A stretch of DNA of 64,000 bases, from assembly GCF_020144665.1 (NCBI RefSeq), contig NZ_JAAHBQ010000017.1, positions 1-64,000 of the forward strand. The letters run 5' to 3'. Position 1 is the first letter of the stretch. Each line of letters begins with the position of its first letter. Source of the stretch: Oscillatoria salina IIICB1. Lineage in GTDB: Bacteria; Cyanobacteriota; Cyanobacteriia; Cyanobacteriales; SIO1D9. This document shows, in pieces, positions 17,479 to 27,228 of this stretch. A model generated the notes under the pieces. The model ran no database searches. It was not told where the DNA came from and saw only the letters and a list, made by a program, of their open reading frames with translations. The position numbers and the translations under genes were made by a program.

Positions 17479-18813
17479 ATGGCAACTATTATAGGAACCA
17501 ATTCAGCCGATCGATTGCAAGGTACTTCTGGTGACGATACGATCCAGGGTCTGGATGGTAGCGACCTGCTGTTAGGCGATAGAGGTAATGATTTACTTCA
17601 AGGTGGTGCGCAGCCTGACACACTTCAAGGATCGCCAGGAATTGATACTTTGGAAGGTGGCATAGGCAATGACGTTTATCGTATGTTTGGTCTTGATGCC
17701 ACAGAGGATATTATTAACGAACTTGCTGGTCAAGGCAACCGAGATACAGTCCACACCGACCAAAGCAATTACACTTTGCCTGCAAACGTAGAAAAATTAG
17801 TATTGTTTGCTCTAGGAACTAATGGTATTGGTAACGAACTTAATAACATTATGCAACGGGTGCAAAACAATCCTAACGGCGCTCCGATAACTTTGTCTGG
17901 TATGGCAGGCAATGATACGCTCATTGGTAGCGATCGCAACGATTCACTAGATGGAGGTGACGATAGTGACAGTCTTTCCGGAGCCTTAGGAGATGACACT
18001 CTCAATGGTGGTGCAGGAATCGATATACTAAATGGTGGTTTAGGCAACGATACCTACATCGTGGATAATTCTCAGGATAATATTGTAGAAATTTCTACTG
18101 GAGGCACCGATCTAGTTATTGCTTCTGTAGATTATACCTTAACCAATAACGTTGAAAACCTAACTTTAAGTGGAGTTAATAATTTAACTGGAAGTGGCAA
18201 TGACTTGGATAATGAGATTGTCGGCAATGACGGCAATAATCTCCTTCAAGGAATATTAGGTAACGATACTCTCAGTGGTGGTCTTGGTAATGATACTCTC
18301 AATGGTGGTACTGGTGATGACTCTTTAGAAGGCGGAACTGGTGCTGACAGTCTTGTTGGAGCTTCAGGTTTCGACTCGCTCTTTGGAGGTGACGGTAGTG
18401 ACACTCTTCTAGGAAATCGTGACGATGACTATTTAGAGGGTGGTCTTGGTAGTGATAGTCTCGAAGGTGGTCTTGGAGACGATACTTTGATTGGAGTAGA
18501 TCCATCGACTGGATTTGGCTCGGCAGAAATAGATACTCTTACTGGTGGTAAGGGAAGCGATGTGTTTGTACTTGGAGATGCTACTAATGTTTACTACAAC
18601 AACGATAACACTGATTTGGCGCTGATCGTTGATTTTACAATCTCTCAGGGAGACCAAATTAGGTTACAAGGTCAGTTAATTGATTATACTTTTTCGGTAA
18701 GCGGAGGTTCTAATACCGCCATTGTTGAAATTGCGACTAACGATCAAATTGCAATTGTTCAGGGGATCGATCCGACAACTCTCAACCAAGCAAGTAACTT
18801 CGAGTTTGTCTAA
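17479..18813 (+). CDS. RTX (hemolysin-type calcium-binding repeat) protein
   Basis: 444 residues. Repeats of the GGxGxDxLxGG type occur in three blocks (about residues 14-65, 140-190, and 250-345), the sites that bind calcium in parallel beta rolls. The segments between, such as NYTLPANVEKLVLF and DYTLTNNVENLTLSG, match the linker repeats of cyanobacterial RTX proteins. There is no N-terminal signal peptide, and the C-terminus (FSVSGGSNTAIVEIATNDQ to NFEFV) fits a type I secretion substrate. No catalytic domain is visible. It is the only plus-strand gene in the polysaccharide run, so it is expressed separately. Role as an extracellular matrix or S-layer-like protein that holds the polysaccharide through calcium is inference. 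Confidence 0.88.
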   Translation: MATIIGTNSADRLQGTSGDDTIQGLDGSDLLLGDRGNDLLQGGAQPDTLQGSPGIDTLEGGIGNDVYRMFGLDATEDIINELAGQGNRDTVHTDQSNYTLPANVEKLVLFALGTNGIGNELNNIMQRVQNNPNGAPITLSGMAGNDTLIGSDRNDSLDGGDDSDSLSGALGDDTLNGGAGIDILNGGLGNDTYIVDNSQDNIVEISTGGTDLVIASVDYTLTNNVENLTLSGVNNLTGSGNDLDNEIVGNDGNNLLQGILGNDTLSGGLGNDTLNGGTGDDSLEGGTGADSLVGASGFDSLFGGDGSDTLLGNRDDDYLEGGLGSDSLEGGLGDDTLIGVDPSTGFGSAEIDTLTGGKGSDVFVLGDATNVYYNNDNTDLALIVDFTISQGDQIRLQGQLIDYTFSVSGGSNTAIVEIATNDQIAIVQGIDPTTLNQASNFEFV

Positions 18814-18885
18814 CTGGGTAGAGGTAATAAATGACTAAGCTCTCCTGATTTCTAGGTACTCTGAAAGTGATGCTGAATTAAACTT

Positions 18886-20034
18886 TCAAACAGAAACATT
18901 AGTTTCTACCCAACCTTCATTAAGAGCCACAAAGCGAATCATAGCAACATAGCTGGGAAGTAACTTTTCCCAGCTAAAACGTTGATACACCCTTTGATGA
19001 CGCTGGTGACGCTGATAGATATCATCACTTGATGTTAATACTTGAGAAACTAGCTTCCTCAAACTTCCTGACAATTCAAAGTTAGCAAAAAAGCCTTCTT
19101 CTCCCAAAACAAAGCGAGTAACTTCGTAATCGTGAGCTAAACAAGGTAAACCATAAGACATCGCCTCTAAAAATACTCGCCCAAACCCTTCTCTGAGAGA
19201 AGCTAGCACAAAAATATCAGCTACTTTGTAGTAATCTGCCATTTGTTCCGCAGCCACAGTTCTCATTTGAAAATTACCTTTTCCTAACAATTGATACCCT
19301 AACTGGAGAATTTCAGCAGACTCGGAATCTTGTTGTCCCAGTAACAATAGATAAGGACGCGGTTTTGGTAAACTAGCAATCTCACGAACTACATAATCCA
19401 TCCGCTTGTGAGATTTGTTAATCGCTCCTACCGAGAGAACAATCTTCCGCTTTTGAGGCAATTTTAGCTGACTTCGTAGTGCCTCAATTTCTAGCTGAGA
19501 AACAATTTCTAGTTCCCTAGAAACGTTAATTCCATAAGGAACAAGCTTATGTTTAGCCATAGTTTCTCCCGATGCTAAAGCTATTTCTAGATGTGTGGGT
19601 GTAACTTGTTGGACTAAATCCCAGCGTGAAAAAGGAGGTGAAAGTGGTCCGCCATTAGAGAAAAGCAGCTTATAATTTTGTTTGCGAAAACGTCGCCAGT
19701 GCCAAAGCAAATTCCCTAACCTGCCGTCGCTAAAATAAATAATATCCGGTTGCTGCGATTGAATATAAGCAAGAAAGCTTAAACCAAAGGAAACCTGTTC
19801 GATGTAGTAAGCTCCTCTTTTCGTGATTTTACCTAGTTGAATTGCTGTTTGACTTTCGCGGGATAAATTTGGTAAAACAACTATTTTTTTGCTTGACTCT
19901 CCGCCACCTTGAAAAAGCGTGATATCCAAAGCTGGTTCTTGAGAAAGAGCCTGAAAACATTCTTGGGTAAAAGTCTCGAAACCTCGCTTAACGTTTCCTA
20001 GTCCAGGACAAAGAAGAAAAACTTTAATTACCAT
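18886..20034 (-). CDS. Glycosyltransferase family 4
   Basis: 382 residues. Donor domain: VLSVGAINKSHKRMDYVVREI, then REGFGRVFLEAMSYGLPCLA with E-x7-E intact. The N-terminal half has LLCPGLGNVKRGFETFTQEC, which fits the acceptor domain of GT4 enzymes. It converges on the RTX gene (73-base gap) and begins 21 bases after the upstream GT2, so it belongs to the operon that runs from about 32904 down. It is probably a cytoplasmic assembly transferase. Confidence 0.86.
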   Translation of the reverse strand: MVIKVFLLCPGLGNVKRGFETFTQECFQALSQEPALDITLFQGGGESSKKIVVLPNLSRESQTAIQLGKITKRGAYYIEQVSFGLSFLAYIQSQQPDIIYFSDGRLGNLLWHWRRFRKQNYKLLFSNGGPLSPPFSRWDLVQQVTPTHLEIALASGETMAKHKLVPYGINVSRELEIVSQLEIEALRSQLKLPQKRKIVLSVGAINKSHKRMDYVVREIASLPKPRPYLLLLGQQDSESAEILQLGYQLLGKGNFQMRTVAAEQMADYYKVADIFVLASLREGFGRVFLEAMSYGLPCLAHDYEVTRFVLGEEGFFANFELSGSLRKLVSQVLTSSDDIYQRHQRHQRVYQRFSWEKLLPSYVAMIRFVALNEGWVETNVSV

Positions 20035-20055
20035 ATTTTAATATTTCTAAAAATC

Positions 20056-20967
20056 TTAAACATAAGGAATTGGTATTTTCATCAACCAAGTTTTCCAACC
20101 ATAAATTTTCGAGTAAGAAAATCTAGTCCAGAAATTAATTAAAATTGCTCTGATAATAAATGGTTGTCTTTCTTTGATATATTCTTGTAATCTCAACCGA
20201 TCGCATTCAGACAAATATCTTTTAAATCCTTCAACTGTTCCTGTTTTAGCCTGAAAATGAGTGCGAAAAAAGCCTAATGTTTCGGGAATAATCAGACAAT
20301 TAGTTAACTGAGAAAATCGTAACCATAATTCATAGTCCATGACTAAATTACGATCGCTAACATAGGAACCGACTTGATTCCAGATTTCACGAGTCCAAAA
20401 AGTCGAAATTTGAGTAATTATTTTTCTCGCATGAAGTAAGTCGTTTCGAGTCACATGACTTATTTGCTGTGGATCGCGCCAAATTATAGTTCCATCTTGC
20501 ATAATTTGTGATGCAGTTCCATTCCACCAATTTAAGCCTGGTTGGTAATAAAGTGCAAGATGATAAAGGGCTTGTTTGGCTAAAATATCGTCACTGTTAA
20601 CCCAGCCCATTATTTCACCTGTTGATAAAGCAAATCCCTGATTAATTGCATCGCTTTGTCCATTATCCTTTTTACTTTGCCAATAAGTAAGCCAAGGCTG
20701 ATATTTTTTAATTATCTCGACAGATTTATCGGTACTACCACCATCGATAATTATATATTCGAGATTTGGATAGCCTTGTAAAAGTACAGAGCGGATAGTT
20801 TCTTCCAAGTATTGACCTTGATTGTAGCTGGGTGTGACAATAGTAATGCGAGGCCATTGTGAACCGTTGGGCATAGTTTTTGGTAACTGAGGACTCTCAT
20901 CTGTCCAGGGCCAACCTGTTTTACTAACTGGGGAAGGGGGAAGTGTGTTTAAAGTAGGATAGCACAT
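20056..20967 (-). CDS. Glycosyltransferase family 2
   Basis: 303 residues with a GT-A fold. ITIVTPSYNQGQYLEETIRSV starts the nucleotide-binding region, IIIDGGSTDKS follows, then DNGQSDAINQGF and GEIMGWVNSDD, whose DD is the metal site. This is the typical pattern of WcaA-like inverting transferases in exopolysaccharide clusters. A 40-residue Pro-rich leader precedes the domain; an internal start is possible. It lies 31 bases from the GT4 gene upstream. Confidence 0.87.
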   Translation of the reverse strand: MCYPTLNTLPPSPVSKTGWPWTDESPQLPKTMPNGSQWPRITIVTPSYNQGQYLEETIRSVLLQGYPNLEYIIIDGGSTDKSVEIIKKYQPWLTYWQSKKDNGQSDAINQGFALSTGEIMGWVNSDDILAKQALYHLALYYQPGLNWWNGTASQIMQDGTIIWRDPQQISHVTRNDLLHARKIITQISTFWTREIWNQVGSYVSDRNLVMDYELWLRFSQLTNCLIIPETLGFFRTHFQAKTGTVEGFKRYLSECDRLRLQEYIKERQPFIIRAILINFWTRFSYSKIYGWKTWLMKIPIPYV

Positions 20968-20998
20968 TTTATTTTTTGACTATACCAGTTGCTAGTTA

Positions 20999-22222
20999 TT
21001 ACTTGATTTGGCTGATACTTTTGATAAAAGAATATAGCTTGTTATTGACAACTTCTGTGCTGAAATTATCTTTGACAACAGCAAAAGCTTTTTGAGCAAG
21101 GAGATGATTTGAACGGCGATTAGCGATTTGTAGCCGGAGAAATTCTTTGATTTGTTTAATTTGATTAGTTTCACATAGTAAACCACAGTTCCAGGTTCTC
21201 AGAAATTCATGAGAAGCAGAGTAATTTGGACCGCAAGCAAGAATTGGTCTGCCCGCAACCATATAATCTGTTAATTTAGTAAGCACAGAAGCACGAACTA
21301 AATGAGAACTTTCGGGCAAAAATGATGTAGCAACTAACAATAAATCGGCTTGTTTTAGATAAGAGTTAAGTTCCTCGTAGGGAATGAGTGAGCCATAAAT
21401 AACCTCCCATTTTTCCCAATGGTGTTGATATAGATTCCAAAAAGAAGGATTAGTGTACAAAATTAATTCAATATCTTCACCATCATGCTTTAACTCAAAA
21501 ACTGCTTCTGCTACGGCGGCTAGAGCATCGTAGTGCATGGGATAAATAGAACCAGCGTAAGCAACCTGAAATGTATTTCGAGCTTGTGGCTGTTCGCTTG
21601 GTGGCTCTTTTCCTGTTAACTCAACAGGATTATGAACGATTAACGATCGCTGAGGTTGAATTTGATACCGACGAGATAATTCTGTTTGTAGTTGTTCGCT
21701 AATCATTAGCCAACCCGTAGCTTCTTGCAAACTTTGATAAGCTACTTGTTGGGTGTTACCTGAAAGCCACCACAACTTTTTGTTAGCTAACCAGTCATCC
21801 ATCAAGTAAATTAAACTTGGACAGCGAAAGTGGCGAGCTAATTTTTGTCCAATTCGTAGATAGCGAATGTTGTGGGGACAGACGAAAATTACTTCTGGTT
21901 GAAAAGCTTCTAAGGTTTGTAGGTGGGGAATGGGTAGCCAGTCAAGTAACTGAATTTTGGTAGCTAATAGCCAAGGTTTGAACAACTTACCAAAGCGATT
22001 GTTAAGATTTATTGGTGGTTGATATCCAGGGAAAGAAATTACCTGTTGATTAAAGGGAGGAGATGGGGGTTGTTGTTTAAGAGCATTTTCGGGAGCCAAT
22101 AATAATAACTTTTCAACTGGATAATTTTTGAAGAGATTAAAAAGGGTTCGCGTTGCTCCTTTTCCCTCTTTGTTGAAGGTTACTTCACTAACAATTAGTA
22201 ATCGTGGTAAATCGGCGCTCAT
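20999..22222 (-). CDS. Glycosyltransferase family 4, divergent
   Basis: About 407 residues from the ATG at 22222, which stands four bases after the stop of the upstream gene; a longer frame from TTG at 22255 would overlap that gene by 29 bases. N-terminal RLLIVSEVTFNKEGKGATRTL and donor-domain VAYAGSIYPMHYDALAAV show the GT-B fold. The donor motif is SSHLVRASVLTKLTDYMVAGRPIL, without a normal E-x7-E, as seen in some GT4 enzymes that keep only a Lys/Asp near the site. A transferase of the repeat unit is likely. Confidence 0.8.
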   Translation of the reverse strand: MSADLPRLLIVSEVTFNKEGKGATRTLFNLFKNYPVEKLLLLAPENALKQQPPSPPFNQQVISFPGYQPPINLNNRFGKLFKPWLLATKIQLLDWLPIPHLQTLEAFQPEVIFVCPHNIRYLRIGQKLARHFRCPSLIYLMDDWLANKKLWWLSGNTQQVAYQSLQEATGWLMISEQLQTELSRRYQIQPQRSLIVHNPVELTGKEPPSEQPQARNTFQVAYAGSIYPMHYDALAAVAEAVFELKHDGEDIELILYTNPSFWNLYQHHWEKWEVIYGSLIPYEELNSYLKQADLLLVATSFLPESSHLVRASVLTKLTDYMVAGRPILACGPNYSASHEFLRTWNCGLLCETNQIKQIKEFLRLQIANRRSNHLLAQKAFAVVKDNFSTEVVNNKLYSFIKSISQIK

Positions 22223-22226
22223 TAGT

Positions 22227-23447
22227 TTAGTTGAGTAGCTGTTGATAGAGTTCAAGATATCGCTTTCCTTGGAGATCGAGGGAATATTCTTGAACCGCGA
22301 TCGCGCGACAGTTTTGACTCATTTTTTCTCGGAGATTTACATCTTCGAGTAGCTGGACAATTTTCTCAGAAAAATCTTGGGGGTTTTCTGGTTCGGCGAT
22401 CGCACCTGTTATTCCTGGGCGTACTAAATCGGGAACGCCACCAATCTTAAAAGATACCATTGGTGTACCGCAAGCCATACTTTCTTGTAGCATTAAAGGT
22501 AAGTTATCGGCACGGGTGGGAAAAACAAATAAGTCAGCAGCAGAATAAGCAACTGATTTCAGGCGATCGCTGCTGACGTAGCCTAAATTTAGGGTAGAAA
22601 TTCCCGCAGTCTGCGCGATCGCTTCGCCACCTTCACCAATAGTCAGCAATAATAATTCCGCTTGAAGAGATTTGGGTAAGCTAGTTAAAGCTTTTAAGAG
22701 CAGATCGCCTCCTTTACGAACTAAAGTGATACTTTCTGCTCCAAACATAATTACTTTTTTTGTGACTGGAATGTCGAGTAGCTGACGACATAAATTAGAA
22801 TCTAAAGGTTGATAAGCTGAAGTATCAATTCCATTAGGAATGTGATAAATGGGAAAGCAGTTGAGCATACTTTGTTCAACCTGCTCTGTCAGCCATTTAC
22901 TAAGAGTAACAATGGTAAGCTTAGAACGGCTGTAAACCCAGTTTTTTAACTTCCACTCTAAATGAGTATTATCTTGTTGAATAGGTGGATAAATATCCGG
23001 ATAAGGACATTTACCACAACCTATTTTCCAGCGATCGCAGTCGTAGCTATAGGCACAGTGACCTGTAAAACTCCACATATCATGGAGAGTAAATAAAGCT
23101 GGTTTATGCTTAGTTAATAAGGGAATTGCTAGGTAGTTAAAGTAACCGAGGTGGAGGTTGTGAAAGTTGAGAACATCTGCTTGTTGATAAAAAGGATGTT
23201 CTGGAATATCGAAGCTACTAAGGAGATGAAGATAGTTCAATCCTAGTCGCCGAGTTAAGCGAATAATTTGATTTTCGAGACGGTATTTGCGAGGAGGAGT
23301 AGCAGCGACGCGATCGCTGCTGGTTTTCACAGTTCCCACCAGTAAGCGAGAGTCAATCCCCTTAGCTAGTAAACCTTGATGCAGTCTGTAACCGGCGATC
23401 GCTGCACCACCACTTACATCAGATTGATTTATGTGCAAAACTTTCAT
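22227..23447 (-). CDS. Glycosyltransferase family 4
   Basis: 406 residues. It starts MKVLHINQSDVSGGAAIAGYRL, the usual start of WcaC-like GT4 enzymes, followed by LHDMWSFTGHCAYSYDCDRW and CGKCPYPDIYPP, a Cys-rich insert typical of this group. The donor site is TRADNLPLMLQESMACGTPMV, where Asp takes the place of the first Glu, as is common here. It is coupled with the next gene four bases downstream. Confidence 0.88.
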   Translation of the reverse strand: MKVLHINQSDVSGGAAIAGYRLHQGLLAKGIDSRLLVGTVKTSSDRVAATPPRKYRLENQIIRLTRRLGLNYLHLLSSFDIPEHPFYQQADVLNFHNLHLGYFNYLAIPLLTKHKPALFTLHDMWSFTGHCAYSYDCDRWKIGCGKCPYPDIYPPIQQDNTHLEWKLKNWVYSRSKLTIVTLSKWLTEQVEQSMLNCFPIYHIPNGIDTSAYQPLDSNLCRQLLDIPVTKKVIMFGAESITLVRKGGDLLLKALTSLPKSLQAELLLLTIGEGGEAIAQTAGISTLNLGYVSSDRLKSVAYSAADLFVFPTRADNLPLMLQESMACGTPMVSFKIGGVPDLVRPGITGAIAEPENPQDFSEKIVQLLEDVNLREKMSQNCRAIAVQEYSLDLQGKRYLELYQQLLN

Positions 23448-23511
23448 TTAGCTGGTTTAATTGCTTCCATATAAAGAGAATCTGGAATGAAATCTATTTC
23501 CAAAACCTAGG

Positions 23512-24324
23512 TTAAGATATTTCATGTTTTTCCCGAAAGGCAAAAATATTTAGTTGTAAATCCATTCCCAAACAAATATCTCGATGGTAGAAAGGTTGAG
23601 GAGAAATAACTGAAGGATGAATATGAATTCTAAATCCAGCTTCCGATAAAATTTTTAAGATAATGTCTACACTTTGCTTCTCATTGACAAATGAGTGATA
23701 TTCTACAAAAAGATTGTCAATATTTCTAAGTAAATCTTGACAATCTTGCACTACTTCTGTTTCCGCACCTTCTATATCTAACTTAACAAACTCTACTGGT
23801 TGAGTAAGATATTCTCGTAGACGAATTGTTGATACCTGATACTTTTCCCTTTCTGATTCAAGTTGAACAATTCTACCTCCATCAGCACCTTCGGACATAA
23901 ATTCTAAGGTAGTTTCTGAACTCCAAATAGCTTTTTTAACTAATTTGACATCAGCAAAACTAAATTGTTTAACATTTCTTTCTAAAATGCTAAAAACTTT
24001 ATTATCTGGCTCAAATGCTATAATCTGGCTTTCTGGATAAAGTTGTTTAAAATATAAAATACTTAAACCAATATTAGCCCCACAATCTATAATAGTCGGA
24101 TTTTTCTTGTTTGCTTTAAATTTATATATTTCTTGTTTAAAAATCTCTTTATACATAAACAAAAAAGAAGCCGCATCAACTAATTCAATTTCTTTTCCCA
24201 ATACTTCAGTAGAAGTAGCCATATAGCGCGGCATCTTTTTCAAACGTTGTCTTTCTAAATAAGATTTTCTGTATGCAGGTTGCAAAAATAATTTACTGGC
24301 GTTTTTTAATCTTTGGAAAATCAT
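23512..24324 (-). CDS. FkbM-family SAM-dependent methyltransferase
   Basis: 270 residues. The SAM site is TIIDCGANIGLSILYFKQLYP (about residues 75-95), then IIAFEPDN with the acidic end of strand two, and VEFVKLDIEGAETEVV near residue 190, all typical of the FkbM family. These enzymes O-methylate sugars or polyketides. Here a methyl group on a polysaccharide hydroxyl is the likely product. It stands one base from the sulfotransferase stop upstream, so decoration genes are grouped. Confidence 0.87.
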   Translation of the reverse strand: MIFQRLKNASKLFLQPAYRKSYLERQRLKKMPRYMATSTEVLGKEIELVDAASFLFMYKEIFKQEIYKFKANKKNPTIIDCGANIGLSILYFKQLYPESQIIAFEPDNKVFSILERNVKQFSFADVKLVKKAIWSSETTLEFMSEGADGGRIVQLESEREKYQVSTIRLREYLTQPVEFVKLDIEGAETEVVQDCQDLLRNIDNLFVEYHSFVNEKQSVDIILKILSEAGFRIHIHPSVISPQPFYHRDICLGMDLQLNIFAFREKHEIS

Positions 24325-24325
24325 A

Positions 24326-25252
24326 TTATAACCAAGCTCCTAAATCTCTTTCTATCAAATTAGCCGTATTCAGAATATTATCCCGATAGCGATCTTGCAA
24401 ATTACGCCGAGTTTCAGCAGTTAGATACCAAGGACGAAACTGTCCAAAAAATAAATTTGTATTCAAGACAGTTTTTTGAATTCTACCTGCTTTGGGAATA
24501 TGAAGCTTGTGTAGATACTTCATTAACTTTTGCTTAGTGAAATATTGTGTTGATACAGAGAAAGGTAATTTCCCCGGATTGTGTATTGATACTTCCGGCA
24601 CAAAAGAGCTATCTACATCTAAAAAATTAAATATTCTTTGGGTAGTCAATACTGGATTATCTTTAAGCTCTTCAAATAAAATTATTTTAACTTTTTTTCT
24701 CGGGAAATTTTCTAAATAACGCTTTACTTGTAAATCATAAAGCCCAGAAGAAAAATATAAATAATTATAGTAAAACTGGGGGTTATTATGCTTAAAATAT
24801 TGGTTGTTTAATCTTTCTTCTTCGGAATTTAAAGCCTTTTCAAAGGAATCTATCCACTCATATCCAGCACTAATCATCCAATTGTAAAGAGAATACGCCC
24901 GATCTACTGGATTGCGTAAAACAATGATGATTTTAGCTTGAGGATAAACCTTTTTAATCCAAGCTGCACTTTCCGGAGATGTGAGATAAGCGTGTGAAGC
25001 TTCGCCGATAGCTTTCTCTTCTTTAACATCAGCAAATAGTCGCAGATAAGCATCAAAATCGCTGTATCCGTATAAATGACAAAAAAATGAGGGTTCTTTA
25101 TCTGCTATTCGTTTAGGCATAAAAATTTCTGGGTGTTGTTTGAGATACATCCAAAGAGAAGTTGTCCCCGACTTAGCAGCACCTACAATAAAGAAGTTAG
25201 GTTGAGGATTAGAAGATGATGAAAATTGTAAAGATTCATTGACAGCGTTCAT
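24326..25252 (-). CDS. Sulfotransferase, Sulfotransfer_1 type
   Basis: 308 residues. The PAPS loop GAAKSGTTSLW is at residues 24-34, followed by LKQHPEIFMPKRIADKEPSFF, and the 3'-phosphate site is IIVLRNPVDRAYSLYNWM. It is close in layout to the gene at 11593-12513 (both have HPEIFMP, RNPVDxxYSLYN). It should transfer sulfate from PAPS to a sugar hydroxyl. It belongs to a block of decoration genes from 23512 to 30620. Confidence 0.88.
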   Translation of the reverse strand: MNAVNESLQFSSSSNPQPNFFIVGAAKSGTTSLWMYLKQHPEIFMPKRIADKEPSFFCHLYGYSDFDAYLRLFADVKEEKAIGEASHAYLTSPESAAWIKKVYPQAKIIIVLRNPVDRAYSLYNWMISAGYEWIDSFEKALNSEEERLNNQYFKHNNPQFYYNYLYFSSGLYDLQVKRYLENFPRKKVKIILFEELKDNPVLTTQRIFNFLDVDSSFVPEVSIHNPGKLPFSVSTQYFTKQKLMKYLHKLHIPKAGRIQKTVLNTNLFFGQFRPWYLTAETRRNLQDRYRDNILNTANLIERDLGAWL

Positions 25253-25338
25253 GAGATCGCGAAGTTATATAGTGTAGCAATAATAAATTTTTACTTGCTT
25301 AGACAATTTCTGCAAATATGGCATTATTTTTCATTTCA

Positions 25339-26217
25339 TCACGAAATTCCATCATTTGAGTTGTGCAATAGGGATTGTATTTTTTTTTGTACCTGATGCG
25401 AGGATTCTAAAAAATAAGAGTAAGACTTGTATAACTGATTAAAATACCTGAAAAATTTTAAATTCCTTTGTAAATCACTTCCTAGTTCGCTAACTCTGGC
25501 TCGAAAAATTTTTCGAGCATATTCGTACAGTTCCAGATCGAGTTCGTTATGTTTTTCCATAATTTTGAGTTCGGCTGGTGATAATTTTTCTTTTGCCGGA
25601 CGTTTTTTGCTGACCAATTTTTTGCTATAAAAAAAATGATGATGCCATCCTAATAAATTTTTCATTAAAATAATACTTTCATCGAATTTTTCCTGAAGAC
25701 CAACTACAGCAAAACTTGATTGCAAATTTTGTTTAGCAAGTGACAAAACTTCTTCATTAACACTATCCCCATCATAACCAGCTAAAAATCTAACTTGACA
25801 GTTGTTAAACCCTCTCGTTCTTTCAACACAGGAGAAAAAGTCTATTAAACTCATAGATTTAGCATCTTGATGAAAAGGATGAGTAGAGTGCCGACGGATA
25901 AAATAATAACTGGAAACTAGGCGATCGATTGGATCTCGCAACATAGTTATGTAAGTAGATGGTTGAGGAAGCAGATCGTGCAAACCATAATAAATGTGTC
26001 CGCTTACTAGCTTGAATTTTATTCTTTCTGATTCAGGTAGTTTCTGAAAGTAATTAAATGACTCTCGAGCAGATGAATAAGTAGGATAAAATTTCCAAGT
26101 CTTGCTTGGATCGTATTGTCGTTCAAGAATACTTGATAAAGTAGAACCGGCTGTTTTTGGTATATGTACAAAAATTAATGTTTTTTCTGGCTTTGGTGTT
26201 TGGCTAAAGTTTTTCAT
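25339..26217 (-). CDS. Sulfotransferase, Sulfotransfer_2 type
   Basis: 292 residues. FVHIPKTAGSTLSSIL at residues 16-31 is the PAPS loop of the carbohydrate-sulfotransferase family that includes heparan 2-O-sulfotransferases; TMLRDPIDRLVSSYYFIRR is the 3'-phosphate site. It is a paralogue of 27229-28113 and the same sub-motifs appear in both (GHIYYGLHDLLPQPSTY here, GHMPFGLHELMPQPCTY there). ATG overlaps the stop of the GT2 upstream (ATGA). It probably sulfates a polysaccharide sugar. Confidence 0.86.
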   Translation of the reverse strand: MKNFSQTPKPEKTLIFVHIPKTAGSTLSSILERQYDPSKTWKFYPTYSSARESFNYFQKLPESERIKFKLVSGHIYYGLHDLLPQPSTYITMLRDPIDRLVSSYYFIRRHSTHPFHQDAKSMSLIDFFSCVERTRGFNNCQVRFLAGYDGDSVNEEVLSLAKQNLQSSFAVVGLQEKFDESIILMKNLLGWHHHFFYSKKLVSKKRPAKEKLSPAELKIMEKHNELDLELYEYARKIFRARVSELGSDLQRNLKFFRYFNQLYKSYSYFLESSHQVQKKIQSLLHNSNDGIS

Positions 26218-27179
26218 ACTTGATATCCTCGTAAAAATAATTGGAGCGCTCCCTGTAGCCTACCTAGAGAGTGATTTAGGTACAGTAGACGCTCTGCTGT
26301 TAATGGATGAGCTTGAAAAAGATTTCGATAGATAATGCTAGTTAAGACTTTGCTAAAATACCGCATACTCTTGCCGCAGGTAGATAAGCGCACTGCTAAA
26401 TTAGGCTGAAGACGGTTTCCCAAAACATATAGAAAAGGTTGACTTTGACCAATTCCTCTGATTAATCGCTGTAAATACTGAGGTGAAATTCGCTTTTGAG
26501 GTATATAGTGCTGTAGCTGCATAGCAGGATTGTACCAAAGTTCGTAACCTGCGTTGCGAATCCGCAAAACTATTTCGCTGTCGTCACCAGCAGTCAAGCA
26601 TTTGCCGTTTCTACCTACCAATGCTGTTTTTTCTAACCAACCAGAGGCTAATAATGCCGATCGCCGCACGACTAAACCTGCACCCACGAGATAAGTATTC
26701 CCTACCGAGGGCATTTGTAAGGGTAAGTCACCGCGATCGTATGCAGATAAATAACCTTGAAACGGCAAAATTTCCTCTGGTGGGGGGACTTCCCAGAGCA
26801 ATTTTACTCTGCTACCAACTGCACCAGCTTGGAGATGTTCCTGAAAAAAGGTTACTGCTTGCTGTACCCAATCTGGCGAGAGAAGACAGTCATCGTCAAC
26901 AAAAGCAATTAACTCCGAATCTGTCGATCGCACGGCACAGATCCGAGCATAGCTTAACCCTTGTTGGGGTTCCTTCACTAAACGTAGCTGAGGAATTGTA
27001 CCAGCATCTATATAGCGTTGTGCGATCGCGGCGGTTTCGTCGGTGCTGTTATTATCTACCACTAGCACCGACCATGTTATCGATGAGTCTACTTGCTGTT
27101 TGGCAATAGTAGCCAGAGTGCGATCGAGCAATAAAGCATTATTGTAAGTACAGATAGCAACTTCAATAGACAAACTCAT
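26214..27179 (-). CDS. Glycosyltransferase family 2
   Basis: About 321 residues from ATG at 27179 (a TTG at 27188 would add three). GT-A fold: VAICTYNNALLLDRTLATI, then VLVVDNNSTDET and LIAFVDDDCLLSPDWV with the metal-binding DDD. It overlaps the sulfotransferase downstream by four bases, so a sugar-adding enzyme and a sulfate-adding enzyme are again translated as a pair. Inverting transferase of the repeat unit is likely. Confidence 0.87.
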   Translation of the reverse strand: MSLSIEVAICTYNNALLLDRTLATIAKQQVDSSITWSVLVVDNNSTDETAAIAQRYIDAGTIPQLRLVKEPQQGLSYARICAVRSTDSELIAFVDDDCLLSPDWVQQAVTFFQEHLQAGAVGSRVKLLWEVPPPEEILPFQGYLSAYDRGDLPLQMPSVGNTYLVGAGLVVRRSALLASGWLEKTALVGRNGKCLTAGDDSEIVLRIRNAGYELWYNPAMQLQHYIPQKRISPQYLQRLIRGIGQSQPFLYVLGNRLQPNLAVRLSTCGKSMRYFSKVLTSIIYRNLFQAHPLTAERLLYLNHSLGRLQGALQLFLRGYQV

Positions 27180-27228
27180 TAGCCTCAAAAAATTTAGATA
27201 AAGAACTGTTTGGCAAATTTTTTTTCTA

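Noticed and set aside
26621-27109. A 162-codon plus-strand frame opposite a GT2 gene
   Set aside because: It is antisense to a well-supported glycosyltransferase and has no recognisable domain.
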